From positions 1 to 55,893 of the forward strand of contig JAISNC010000098.1 in NCBI GenBank assembly GCA_031276355.1: DNA of 55,893 nt, written 5' to 3'. The notes beneath the pieces are model-generated. The model was not told where the DNA came from. It did no database searches and worked only from the letters and a program-made list of their open reading frames with translations. Position numbers and translations under genes: made by a program. Shown here one piece after another: positions 1-8,315 of this stretch. How positions within the stretch are numbered: the stretch's first letter is position 1; every line of letters starts with the position of its first letter. The DNA is from Odoribacteraceae bacterium (lineage in GTDB: Bacteria > Bacteroidota > Bacteroidia > Bacteroidales > Marinifilaceae).

Positions 1-887
1 TGTTGATCGGGGTCAGAAAAGAGGACGCCACCGACTATCTCTGGAGCTGGCACGTGTGGCTCACGGGCTACAACCCGGACGACGCGCCGCCTGCCTGGCA
101 GGAGGACGGCTACTCGTACAGCGTGCCCGGTGGGCACGTGCATCGTTACTCCGGCGAGACGTGGGCCATCAATTACACCGACAAGGTCATCATGGACCGT
201 AACCTGGGCGCCGCCAGTGCCCTCCGCGAGGATGGTGTTGTCAAGACCCGGGGCCTCTACTACCAGTTCGGGCGCAAGGAGCCGTTCCCCGCCGCGAGCG
301 TGAAGTTGTATAATGTCTCCGGGGCGACGGTGACCACTTTTACCGCTAGCACTAATGATTGTATCGTGAGGATTCCCGGGAGGGCGATAATCAAGACGGC
401 GGTACAGTATCCTTACAACTTCTACTATCAATCGACTGGCGGCGACTGGGTGCAAAGCAACCCGTATCCCAGTTCCTCGTGGAATAACCCGATATGGCAC
501 TCCTCGCCGACCGGCAAGAGCTTTTTCGACCCCTGTCCCCCGGGATGGCGATTGCCCGTGGACGGCGTGTGGAACACGTTCAGCCTTCCCGGTTGGGTGC
601 CCAACGCCGCTAACTACCCAAGTGACTACAAGGCTGGTCAAAATCAAGCCGGTTGGGAGTTTTACATCTCCGGTTCCAGCGGCGAAACGACCTTCTATCC
701 GGCGGCGGGCATGCGCTTTAGCAGCATGGGCACTATGTACAACGAGCTGAACATCGCTTACTTCTGGACGGCTACGTCGCCCGACGGCATCTATAGTCGT
801 GCTCTGAGCTTCTCCGAGAGCTCTATCTCGCCGCAGACCAACTTCGACCGCAGTCGCGGTTTCCCCGTGCGCTGTATCCAAGAATAG
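1..887 (+). CDS. Fimbrial tip-like lipoprotein, C-terminal part (5' end outside window)
   Basis: The reading frame is open from the window edge, so only the last 295 or so residues are present and the real start lies upstream. The sequence is clearly paralogous to the last 293 residues of the 745-residue lipoprotein at 34059-36296. Shared landmarks are LIGVRK, YLWSWH, TGYNPD, IMDRNLGAAS, YYQFGRK/FYQFGRK, FFDPCPPGW and a terminal FPVRC-QE. The CPPGWRLP...FPVRC pattern resembles the FISUMP (Fibrobacter succinogenes major paralogous) domain, often found on surface proteins of Bacteroidetes. By analogy with its paralogue it is probably the last gene of a fimbrillin-like operon, exported and displayed on the outer surface. 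The assignment as a tip or adhesin subunit is inference; the paralogy is seen directly. Confidence 0.75.
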   Translation, partial: LIGVRKEDATDYLWSWHVWLTGYNPDDAPPAWQEDGYSYSVPGGHVHRYSGETWAINYTDKVIMDRNLGAASALREDGVVKTRGLYYQFGRKEPFPAASVKLYNVSGATVTTFTASTNDCIVRIPGRAIIKTAVQYPYNFYYQSTGGDWVQSNPYPSSSWNNPIWHSSPTGKSFFDPCPPGWRLPVDGVWNTFSLPGWVPNAANYPSDYKAGQNQAGWEFYISGSSGETTFYPAAGMRFSSMGTMYNELNIAYFWTATSPDGIYSRALSFSESSISPQTNFDRSRGFPVRCIQE

Positions 888-1192
888 AAGGGAGCGTGGC
901 GCCCGCGCCCGTCTCCCGCGCTCCCCGGGGCGGCCATTGGCCATCGCCGCGTCGCTTCGAGTGCCGCACCTTTTGATCGGTACAGCGGTTTCTACTGGTC
1001 GTTCGTGCCGGGCGTGCAGTCGTTATTTGGACTTCACCCCGGCCAGCGTGGGCCAGCGGGACAACAGCCATTGCGGTTGTGGCTTCCCCCCGCGCCGCGT
1101 CTATGCATTGACCGTCGCTTGAAAAAGAACCTGTCTGATGGAAATAGAGGAGCGGCCCTCCCGCGTCTCCCGTCATCGTGAACCCGCCCGGG
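888..1192. other. Non-coding spacer after the fimbrial gene
   Basis: No convincing gene is present; short frames on both strands look like by-products of high GC. Just after the stop codon, GGGAGCG (890-896) can pair with CGCTCCC (919-925) across a 22-base loop. This could be a weak terminator, but no T-tract follows. I see nothing else I can name before the inverted-repeat element that starts at 1193. Confidence 0.4.
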
Positions 1193-1363
1193 GGGTGTGT
1201 CAAAAGTCGAATTTCGGCGGGGTACCTCGTATCCCGGCCGAGATGCTTGGGCGGTTTTCGTCATCGCGAACCCGAAGGGTGAAGCAATCCAGGGATTTAC
1301 GGGTTTCTGGGTTGCTGCCCGCTACGCGGATACCAATGACGAAAACCGACTTTTGACACACCC
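1193..1363. mobile_element. MITE-like inverted-repeat element, copy 1 (171 bp)
   Basis: The ends are perfect 17-bp inverted repeats: GGGTGTGTCAAAAGTCG at 1193-1209 and its complement at 1347-1363. Inside is a second perfect inverted repeat, GGTTTTCGTCAT (1253-1264) with ATGACGAAAACC (1336-1347), so the element can fold into a long hairpin. It has no coding capacity. A diverged homologue lies at 36402-36577, and shorter relatives with the same ends lie at 36655-36772 and 28299-28503. This fits a miniature inverted-repeat transposable element moved by a transposase encoded elsewhere. I see no clear target-site duplication here. Confidence 0.7.
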
Positions 1364-1493
1364 TCTCGCCCGGTAGCAAAACGAGACCGCCTCTTGTCAA
1401 TAGTAAAAAGACAAAAATCACGGGACGCTTGTAACTTTTTTGCCATTTCTTAGCCGGTGCCCGGGTTATTAAGTATATTTACCGGCAAAGAGA
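1364..1493. promoter_or_regulatory. Upstream region with possible -7 element for the serine hydrolase gene
   Basis: TATATTTA at 1474-1481 resembles the Bacteroidetes -7 consensus TAnnTTTG, with A in the last place. It lies 12 bases before the ATG at 1494. The nearest TTTG (1439-1442) is about 31 bases upstream, farther than the usual 19-21, so the promoter call is weak. The same TATATTTA octamer precedes mraZ. Confidence 0.3.
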
Positions 1494-2657
1494 ATGAATT
1501 ACTTCAAGAGGATGAAAAAGGGTGGAAAGATAGCGGCCGGGGTGCTGCTTCTGTTGGCGGGCGGTTATCTCTGCCTGCCTGATTACGCGCGGCGGGCGCT
1601 GCGGCACGGGCGACCGGGCATTGATGATCTATCGCTCTTCGAGCATCACGTGGTGCCCCGCTCGGATAGCTGCCGGGAGTGGCCGGTGGCCAAACGATAC
1701 AACACGGGCACGCTGTCGGGGGAGGATGAGGCCTATCTCGATCGCCTCGGGACGGTGGCCTTCTTGGTGATACGGGAAGATAGCATCCTTTACGAGGAGT
1801 ACCGGGACGGGTGGAGCGCGGACAAAACCTCCAATCTTTTCTCCGCGACGAAAACCCTCGTTGGACTGCTCGTTGGCGTGGCTCTCGACGAGGGGAAGAT
1901 CAAGAGCCTCGACGAGCCGGTGGGGAGTTACCTGCCGGAGTTCAACGTGGGCCGGAAGGCGAGGATCACGATCCGCCATCTGCTGACGATGAGCAGCGGG
2001 TTGAGCTGGGACGAGGCCTACTCCTCGCTCTTCTCCGCCACGACGTGCGGGTACTACGGGCGAGACCTCCGCGCGCTGGTCATGGGGCTGGAGGCAATCG
2101 AAGCGCCCGGCACGCGATTCACTTACCGGAGCGGCGACACGCAATTGCTCGCCTTTGTCGTCGAGCGGGCCACGGGGATGAGCCTCAGTGACTACGCCGG
2201 TGAGAAGTTGTGGCGACCGATGCGGGCGTGTCGTGATGCCTACTGGCTGTTGGATCGTGCGGGGGGCGACGAGAAGGCGTTCTGTTGCTTTCACTCGGGA
2301 GCGCGGGAGATAGCCCGTGTCGGTAGCTTGTTGCTACGCGAGGGAAAGTGGGAGGGACGGCAATTGGTGCCCGCGGCCTACATGAAAGAGGCGATCTCTC
2401 CGGCGGCTTACCTGAAAGAGCCATCCGGGAAGGAGGCGCTGGATTATTACGGTTTCCAGACGTGGATCATGCACTACCGGGGGATGGTGAATCCCTATCT
2501 CCGGGGAATGTTGGGGCAGTACGTCGTGGCGGTGCCGTCGCGTGATGCGATCATCGTTCGGCTCGGGCGCGCGCGCGAGGAGGTTTACGAGCGGGAGGTG
2601 ACGCGGGATCTTTACCGGTACATGGATATCGCGTTACGTCTCCTGGATCACCGGTGA
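1494..2657 (+). CDS. Membrane-anchored beta-lactamase-family serine hydrolase
   Basis: This 387-residue protein belongs to the class C beta-lactamase / penicillin-binding-protein-like serine hydrolase superfamily, which also includes esterases, D-aminopeptidases and 6-aminohexanoate-dimer hydrolases. A basic N-terminus followed by a hydrophobic stretch (about residues 12-28) looks like an uncleaved anchor or signal, so the enzyme should act in the periplasm. S117-A-T-K120 is the SxxK catalytic motif, and Y211-R-S213 stands where the YxN/YxS motif belongs, the form seen in NylB-like hydrolases. H267-S-G may be the third box, but this is less certain. The substrate cannot be told from sequence. 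The gene stands alone, about 260 bases ahead of mraZ. Resistance to beta-lactams should not be assumed, because most family members are not lactamases. Confidence 0.75.
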   Translation: MNYFKRMKKGGKIAAGVLLLLAGGYLCLPDYARRALRHGRPGIDDLSLFEHHVVPRSDSCREWPVAKRYNTGTLSGEDEAYLDRLGTVAFLVIREDSILYEEYRDGWSADKTSNLFSATKTLVGLLVGVALDEGKIKSLDEPVGSYLPEFNVGRKARITIRHLLTMSSGLSWDEAYSSLFSATTCGYYGRDLRALVMGLEAIEAPGTRFTYRSGDTQLLAFVVERATGMSLSDYAGEKLWRPMRACRDAYWLLDRAGGDEKAFCCFHSGAREIARVGSLLLREGKWEGRQLVPAAYMKEAISPAAYLKEPSGKEALDYYGFQTWIMHYRGMVNPYLRGMLGQYVVAVPSRDAIIVRLGRAREEVYEREVTRDLYRYMDIALRLLDHR

Positions 2658-2890
2658 ACCCCAAGCAAGGCATGTTGAAAAGTTCAGTTAGGATGGACGA
2701 GTTGTCAACCTTTTTGTCGAAGTCGTAGCCGTCTCTATCCGCTATCTTGTGGCTGGATGAATTTTCCGTTGACGAGAATTATTTGCATGTAAGATTCTTT
2801 AGTTCAGCGTGTAGTGATGTTTTTGTGAGCGCGAGGTGGAGATTTTTGCAAGAAAATGGCATTTTATGCGTGGAAGTGGGAAAAATGCTG

Positions 2891-2898
2891 TATATTTA
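2891..2898 (+). promoter_or_regulatory. Possible -7 element upstream of mraZ (dcw cluster promoter)
   Basis: TATATTTA lies 23 bases before the mraZ ATG and resembles TAnnTTTG. A TTTA at 2863-2866 sits 24 bases upstream where a TTTG -33 box would be expected, so the match is imperfect. It is the best candidate for the start of the long dcw transcript. MraZ in other bacteria binds direct repeats near its own promoter; I could not pick out clear repeats here. Confidence 0.35.
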
Positions 2899-2921
2899 CG
2901 TCCTAAATTCGACGAGATCAC

Positions 2922-3386
2922 ATGCTGGCATTTGTTGGAGAATATACGTGTAAATTAGATCATAAAGGAAGGATGGTTGTTCCCGTGGCGATTCGCAAAG
3001 CGTTGTCTGAGGCCGGGGAGGAGATCCTCGTGTTACAGCGTAACTTGCATCGCCGTTGCATCAATGTCTTCACGAAGGTGCAATGGGTCAAGATGCTCTC
3101 TGATTTTCAGACACCCTACTCCCTCTTGAGTGATCGGGAGTCGGATTTTATCCGTGAATTTAGTCGGGGAAGCGCCGAGGTGGAACCGGATGAATCCTCC
3201 GGGAGGATTTTGGTGCCGCGCAAGTTACTCGACTGGATCGGGGCCATGGATGAGGTGGTCTTGGTGGGACAAGGCGCGAGGTTCGAGTTGTGGGAGCCGA
3301 AACAGTACGGGGAGATCGAGTTTTCCCCGGCAGCCGCCGCGCAGATCGCGGCCGAGATGTACGAACGATTGACCGGATCCCTGTAA
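2922..3386 (+). CDS. mraZ: Division/cell wall cluster transcriptional regulator MraZ
   Basis: This 154-residue protein carries two AbrB-like DNA-binding half-domains. The first is marked by KGRMVVPVAIRKAL (about residues 15-28) and the second by SGRILVPRKLLDW (about 92-104). MraZ forms ring-shaped oligomers, binds the promoter of the dcw operon and is usually encoded first in that cluster, directly before rsmH, exactly as here. Length is normal for the family. The ATG at 2922 gives the typical N-terminus with the GEYTCKLDHKGR segment. It is likely co-transcribed with rsmH, which starts 47 bases downstream. Confidence 0.93.
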   Translation: MLAFVGEYTCKLDHKGRMVVPVAIRKALSEAGEEILVLQRNLHRRCINVFTKVQWVKMLSDFQTPYSLLSDRESDFIREFSRGSAEVEPDESSGRILVPRKLLDWIGAMDEVVLVGQGARFELWEPKQYGEIEFSPAAAAQIAAEMYERLTGSL

Positions 3387-3433
3387 AACGTCACGAACGC
3401 ATTTGGAGTTTCTTACTATAAAACCGGAAGGAT

Positions 3434-4336
3434 ATGTATCACAAGGCCGCTCTCTTAGAGGAATCCGTAAACGGGTTGAATGTTCGCCCGGACGGGATCT
3501 ACGTGGATCTGACGTTCGGGGGAGGAGGCCACGCGCGGGAGATCTTGAAGCGCATGGCCGGGGGGCGCTTGATCGGTTTTGATCGGGATGTGGACGCGCG
3601 GGCCAACGTGCCGGAGGATGATCGCTTCGTGTTCGTGAATCACAATTACCGTTACTTGCTGAACTTCTTGCGTTATCACGGGCACGAGCATGCGGATGGT
3701 ATCCTGGCCGACCTGGGCGTCTCTTGGCACGAGTTCGACGCTTCGGAGCGCGGCTTCTCGTTTCGTTTCGATTCCCTGCTTGACATGCGCATGAATTGCC
3801 GGGACACGCGGAAGGCCTCGGATGTGATTAACGAGTCGAGCGAGGAGGAGTTGACCCGTATCTTTCGCGTATACGGGGAGGTGGAGAACGCCCGGCAGTT
3901 GGTGCGCCTGATCGTGGAGGCCCGCGGCAAGCAGCCGATCCTCCGCACGGGGGAGTTCCTGCAAGCGATACAATCTTGCGTGCCGAAATCAAAGGAGAAG
4001 AAATACCTGGCGCAAGTATTTCAGGCTTTGCGTATCGAGGTGAACCAGGAGTTAGAAGCGTTGCAGGAGATGTTGCGCCACGCGGTGATCGCGCTGCGTC
4101 CCGGTGGGCGGTTAGTCATGATCACCTATCACTCGTTGGAAGATCGCCTCGTGAAGAATTTCTTGCGGTCGGGGAATTTCGAGGGAAAGGTGGAGAAGGA
4201 TTTTTACGGGCGAGAGAAACGGGCGTTTGAACTCGTGAACCGAAAGGTGATCGTCCCGACGGAAGAGGAGATCGCCCGGAACCCGCGCGTGCGGAGCGCG
4301 AAGTTACGCGTTGCCGAAAGAACGATGGAGATGTAA
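3434..4336 (+). CDS. rsmH: 16S rRNA (cytosine(1402)-N4)-methyltransferase RsmH (MraW)
   Basis: This 300-residue SAM-dependent methyltransferase adds a methyl group to N4 of C1402 in 16S rRNA, in the P-site region of the 30S subunit. The N-terminal HKAALLEESVNGL and the SAM-binding glycine-rich loop DLTFGGGGHAREIL (about residues 25-38) are hallmarks. The ITYHSLEDRLVKNF segment near residues 232-245 is the conserved C-terminal catalytic motif. It follows mraZ and precedes a small FtsL-like gene, the canonical dcw order. Length is normal. Confidence 0.95.
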   Translation: MYHKAALLEESVNGLNVRPDGIYVDLTFGGGGHAREILKRMAGGRLIGFDRDVDARANVPEDDRFVFVNHNYRYLLNFLRYHGHEHADGILADLGVSWHEFDASERGFSFRFDSLLDMRMNCRDTRKASDVINESSEEELTRIFRVYGEVENARQLVRLIVEARGKQPILRTGEFLQAIQSCVPKSKEKKYLAQVFQALRIEVNQELEALQEMLRHAVIALRPGGRLVMITYHSLEDRLVKNFLRSGNFEGKVEKDFYGREKRAFELVNRKVIVPTEEEIARNPRVRSAKLRVAERTMEM

Positions 4337-4348
4337 CCTGTAAATTGG

Positions 4349-4741
4349 ATGACTATGGGGGTGTTCAAAAAAAGAGGAAGCAAGGCAAACGCTGCCGAGC
4401 AGCAGGAGCGACAGGAGATTCAGGGAGCGCTGAACGACTCCCTGCAGGAGTTGATGGACGGGCAATTGTTGGGCGATAAGATCATCTGGAGAAACCTGGG
4501 GATTATCCTCTTTTTAACCTTCCTGGGGATCATCTATATATACAACCGGAACCTGATGGAGGCCCGGCGCCGGGCGCGGGTCGATTTGATACAGGAGGTG
4601 GAGGGCCTGCGGTATGAATCGCTCTCGGTCGCCCTGGAGTTGATTAAGATCAGCAGCCAGGCGGAGGTCGTCCGGCGCGTGGAGCGAGAAGGGGTGGGGT
4701 TGGAGATCAGCAAAGATCCCCCGATTATCATCGAACGCTAA
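4349..4741 (+). CDS. ftsL: FtsL-like small bitopic division protein
   Basis: This 130-residue protein has a charged cytoplasmic N-terminus of about 48 residues, one membrane segment (NLGIILFLTFLGIIYIY, about residues 50-66) and a short extracytoplasmic helical region rich in Arg, Glu and Leu that could form a coiled coil. FtsL is poorly conserved in sequence. The call rests mainly on topology, size and position between rsmH and the ftsI-type transpeptidase, where FtsL is encoded in most dcw clusters. In other bacteria FtsL works with FtsB and FtsQ to activate FtsW-FtsI. The Bacteroidetes protein is often annotated under a separate FtsL-like family. Confidence 0.75.
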   Translation: MTMGVFKKRGSKANAAEQQERQEIQGALNDSLQELMDGQLLGDKIIWRNLGIILFLTFLGIIYIYNRNLMEARRRARVDLIQEVEGLRYESLSVALELIKISSQAEVVRRVEREGVGLEISKDPPIIIER

Positions 4742-4753
4742 CGACAAGGAGTG

Positions 4754-6862
4754 ATGGAACGAGAGAGCAAATTGACGTCGCGTATGATCATCATCTACGT
4801 TCTGCTGATAGGGGTGTCGCTTCCTGTTATCATTGGGAAGATACTGTATATCCAGGTGTGGGAAGGGGAATATTGGAAACAACGGGATCCGGTGGAGCGG
4901 ATGGGAAAGAAGGAGATGATGCCTGCCCGCGGGAATATCTGCGCGGAAGATGGCCGGGTGTTAGCCTTTTCCATCCCCTTTTACTCCCTTCACTTTGATC
5001 CGTTCATGAGCAAGGATACGCTTTTCCAGAAGAAGGTCGACAGCCTCGCGTTGATGCTCTCCTCGCTCTTCGGGGATGCCCTGCCGGCGAGTTACCGGCA
5101 ACGGCTTTGGAACGCGCGGTTCGGGGCCAAGCCGAACCATTACCTCCGGCTTGGCCCGCGTAACGTGACCCATTCCGAGTTGCAGGAGGTAAAGAAGTTT
5201 CCCCTGTTACGTCCCCCCAAGGAGCAGGAGCGGGGCAGCGAGAGCGGTTTGATCACCGAAGAACGGCCGATCCGGAAAACCCCCTACGGGGCGTTGGCCC
5301 AACGGACCATCGGCTACCTGCGCCAGGACGACACGATGCTCCGCGGGTGGGTAGGGCTGGAAGAGGCCTACGAGCAGGAGTTACGGGGAAAGCCCGGGCT
5401 GAAAAAGGTCGAGATGCTCTCCGGCCGGAAGGTGTGGCGCACGATCGAAGAGCCGGTGCGCGGGTACGACGTGATCACCACGATAGACATCGATTATCAA
5501 TACATCGTACACGAGGCCCTGCTGGCTCAACTGGAACGTTACAAGGCCCACTCGGGCGTAGCCGTGCTGATGGAGGTGAAGACGGGCGACATCAAGGCTA
5601 TCACCAACCTCCTCCAGGGCGATGAGGGATACGAGGAGGAGTTGAATATCGCCATCCGGGATCTGTTCGAGCCGGGATCGGTTTTCAAGGCCGCGACCAT
5701 GCTCGCCCTCCTGGAAGACGGTTACGTGCATCCCGAAGATACGGTAGACTTGGACAGTGGTGTCTACCGTTATCATGGGCAACAATTGAAAGAGGACAAG
5801 CGCGGGTACATTGGAAAGGTGACGGTGCAACGTATCTTCGAGCGATCGCTCAACGGTATATCCAAGCTCCTGGTCAAGCACTACGACAACCAACGAAAGA
5901 GATTTGCCGATCGCCTGTACGCCATGCAACTCAACAAGAAATTGGACGTGGAGATAGCGGGAGAGGCTCCGCCCAAGATCAAGTACCCCACGAACAAGGA
6001 GTGGTCGGGAAACACGCTCCCGTGGATGAGCATCGGCTACGAGGTGCAGATGACACCGCTGCAGGTGCTGGCGTTCTACAACACGTTAGCAAACGATGGG
6101 AAGCGCATGAAGCCTCGTTTCGTCAAGGAGATTCGCAACGGCGACGAGGTCGTGCGGCACATTCCGGTGGAGGTCATGGATCGGTCGATTTGTAGCCGTT
6201 CGACGCTCGCCCACTTGCGCCGCATGATGGAGGGGGTCGTCGAGCGCGGGACGGCGAGCAACCTGCGCGGTTCCTCCTACGGGATTGCCGGGAAGACGGG
6301 GACGGCAGGTATCGCTTCCGGCAGGCAAGGCTATGGGGGTGTTAAGCGATACTTGGCCAGCTTCGTGGGTTATTTCCCGGCGAAGGAGCCGCTGTACTCC
6401 TGCATCGTGATGGTGAAAGATCCGGCACCGGACAAGGGTTATCACGGGAATGTGGTCTCCGGGAGTGTCTTTCGCGAAATATCGGACAAGGTGTACGCGT
6501 TGGCCTCCGTGAAACACGGCAGATCGGTGGAGCAGGAGAGTGACCGCCTACCCGTGAGCAAGAACGGTTACAGGGACGACTTCCTGACCCTGTACGACGC
6601 GCTGGCCATCCCGGTCAAGGAGGAGAAGAGAGCGGAGTGGGTGCTGACTACTCGCGTGGAGGGGGAGATCGTGTTACGCCCGCACGCCGTGGACTCCGTG
6701 GTGCCGAACGTGAAGGGCATGGGCTTGCGGGATGCCCTCTACCTGTTGGAGAATAGAGGCCTGTGCGTGGGCGCGAGCGGATCGGGCATGGTCACGAGTC
6801 AAACGATAGATCCCGGGAGTCGCGTTTCGCGGGGGAGTTACATACACATTGAACTAAGATAA
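4754..6862 (+). CDS. ftsI: Septal penicillin-binding protein (FtsI/PBP2-type transpeptidase) with PASTA domain
   Basis: This class B penicillin-binding protein crosslinks septal peptidoglycan as the partner of FtsW. It has one N-terminal membrane segment (about residues 11-30), a pedestal domain, then the transpeptidase domain with S309-V-F-K312 (SxxK), SLN as the SxN motif and KTGTAG as the KTG box. A C-terminal PASTA-like domain (from about residue 650, starting VVPNVKGMGL) follows, as in SpoVD/PBP2x-type proteins and Bacteroidetes FtsI. Length is 702 residues. I chose ATG 4754; a GTG at 4751, in frame and one codon upstream, is an alternative. The purine stretch AAGGAG sits too close to either codon to decide. 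murE starts one base after the stop. Confidence 0.93.
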   Translation: MERESKLTSRMIIIYVLLIGVSLPVIIGKILYIQVWEGEYWKQRDPVERMGKKEMMPARGNICAEDGRVLAFSIPFYSLHFDPFMSKDTLFQKKVDSLALMLSSLFGDALPASYRQRLWNARFGAKPNHYLRLGPRNVTHSELQEVKKFPLLRPPKEQERGSESGLITEERPIRKTPYGALAQRTIGYLRQDDTMLRGWVGLEEAYEQELRGKPGLKKVEMLSGRKVWRTIEEPVRGYDVITTIDIDYQYIVHEALLAQLERYKAHSGVAVLMEVKTGDIKAITNLLQGDEGYEEELNIAIRDLFEPGSVFKAATMLALLEDGYVHPEDTVDLDSGVYRYHGQQLKEDKRGYIGKVTVQRIFERSLNGISKLLVKHYDNQRKRFADRLYAMQLNKKLDVEIAGEAPPKIKYPTNKEWSGNTLPWMSIGYEVQMTPLQVLAFYNTLANDGKRMKPRFVKEIRNGDEVVRHIPVEVMDRSICSRSTLAHLRRMMEGVVERGTASNLRGSSYGIAGKTGTAGIASGRQGYGGVKRYLASFVGYFPAKEPLYSCIVMVKDPAPDKGYHGNVVSGSVFREISDKVYALASVKHGRSVEQESDRLPVSKNGYRDDFLTLYDALAIPVKEEKRAEWVLTTRVEGEIVLRPHAVDSVVPNVKGMGLRDALYLLENRGLCVGASGSGMVTSQTIDPGSRVSRGSYIHIELR

Positions 6863-6863
6863 T

Positions 6864-8312
6864 ATGAAATTACGTGAACTATTGGAGGGCATACCTTGCG
6901 AGGCGATACAAGGAGATGCGGACGTGGAGATTACCGGTATTCATTTCGACTCGCGCGCGGTGAGCGCGGGCTACCTGTTCGTTGCCCGGCGCGGCGTGCA
7001 CGTGGATGGTCACGCGTTTATCGAGAGGGCGATTGCTGCCGGGGCGGTGGCCGTGTTGGCGGAGGAGTTACCGGCAGCGCGTTACCCCGGCGTGGTATAC
7101 GTCCGGTGCGCGGGTAGTGCCGCGGCGTTGGGGATCGTGGCGGCGAACTTTTACGGCAACCCTTCGCGGGCGATGACGGTGGTCGGCGTGACCGGCACGA
7201 ACGGTAAGACCACCACGGCGACCCTCTTGTACGAGCTGGTGCGTCGGCTGGGGCACTCGGCCGGCCTGCTTTCGACCGTGTGCAACTACATCGGGGACGA
7301 GCGCGTTGATACCGCCTGTACCACGCCCGATGCCCTCGAGATAAACGCGTTGATGCGAAAAATGGTAGATGCCGGTTGCCGTTACTGCTTCATGGAGGTC
7401 AGCTCTCATGCCGTTGATCAGGAACGGATTAGCGGCTTGGCGTTTGACGGGGCGATCTTCTCGAACATCACGCACGACCACCTCGACTACCATAAAACCT
7501 TTAAAGCCTATATCGAGGCAAAGAAGGCGTTCTTCGATCGTTTGCCCAAGGAGGCTTTCGCCTTGACCAACGCGGACGATAAGAACGGGGCGGTCATGCT
7601 GCAGAACACGTCCGCCCGCCGTTACACTTACGCCTGCAAGCGCGTGGCCGACTTCACGGGCAAGAGCGTCGAGCGGCACCTCGATGGCACCCTTTTGTCA
7701 TTGGACGGCCGCGAGGTGTGGGTGAAATTCACGGGCGACTTCAACGCGTATAACCTGTTGGCTGTCTACGCGGCTGCCCGCTTGTTGGGTTTCAGCGCCG
7801 AGGAGCTTTTGCCGGCGATGAGCCTGCTGGTGCCCGTCTCGGGACGTTTCGAGACGCTCCTCTCGCGTGACGGGGTGATGGCCATCGTCGATTACGCACA
7901 CACGCCCGACGCGTTGGAGAATGTCCTCTCCACCATCGAGCGATTGAAAGGTGCGGGGAGCGTGATCACCGTGGTGGGTGCCGGGGGTGACCGCGACCGC
8001 ACGAAGCGTCCCGCCATGGCCGCGGCCGCGTGTCGTTACAGCGACCGGGTGATCCTCACTTCCGATAACCCGCGGAGCGAGGTGCCGGAGAGGATCATCG
8101 AGGAGATGTACGCGGGGGTTCCCGACGAGGCGCGGGAGCGGGTGGTCAAGATCACCGACCGCCAGGAGGCGATCCGTGCGGCCTTGAGGCTGGCCCGGCG
8201 CGGTGACCTCGTGTTGGTGGCCGGGAAAGGGCACGAGAATTATCAAGAGATCAAGGGCGTGAAATACCCGTTCGATGACAAGGAGGTTATAAATAACGTG
8301 TTTAAATCCTGA
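6864..8312 (+). CDS. murE: UDP-MurNAc-tripeptide synthetase MurE (meso-DAP type)
   Basis: This Mur ligase adds the third amino acid to UDP-MurNAc-L-Ala-D-Glu. The ATP-binding loop GVTGTNGKTTTATLL lies near residues 109-123. D401-N-P-R404 is the motif that in characterised MurE enzymes binds meso-diaminopimelate, as opposed to lysine, so the peptidoglycan should contain meso-DAP. This agrees with dapF and dapL at 50295-52330. At 482 residues the length is typical. It is packed one base after ftsI and four bases before mraY, so it is surely co-transcribed. Confidence 0.96.
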   Translation: MKLRELLEGIPCEAIQGDADVEITGIHFDSRAVSAGYLFVARRGVHVDGHAFIERAIAAGAVAVLAEELPAARYPGVVYVRCAGSAAALGIVAANFYGNPSRAMTVVGVTGTNGKTTTATLLYELVRRLGHSAGLLSTVCNYIGDERVDTACTTPDALEINALMRKMVDAGCRYCFMEVSSHAVDQERISGLAFDGAIFSNITHDHLDYHKTFKAYIEAKKAFFDRLPKEAFALTNADDKNGAVMLQNTSARRYTYACKRVADFTGKSVERHLDGTLLSLDGREVWVKFTGDFNAYNLLAVYAAARLLGFSAEELLPAMSLLVPVSGRFETLLSRDGVMAIVDYAHTPDALENVLSTIERLKGAGSVITVVGAGGDRDRTKRPAMAAAACRYSDRVILTSDNPRSEVPERIIEEMYAGVPDEARERVVKITDRQEAIRAALRLARRGDLVLVAGKGHENYQEIKGVKYPFDDKEVINNVFKS

Positions 8313-8315
8313 ACT

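Noticed and set aside
823-1421. Several frames of 60-126 residues on both strands
   Set aside because: They run across the inverted-repeat element and show no protein-like conservation or family motif.
2747-2953. A 68-residue frame ahead of mraZ
   Set aside because: It overlaps the mraZ start and the probable promoter and has no recognisable sequence.
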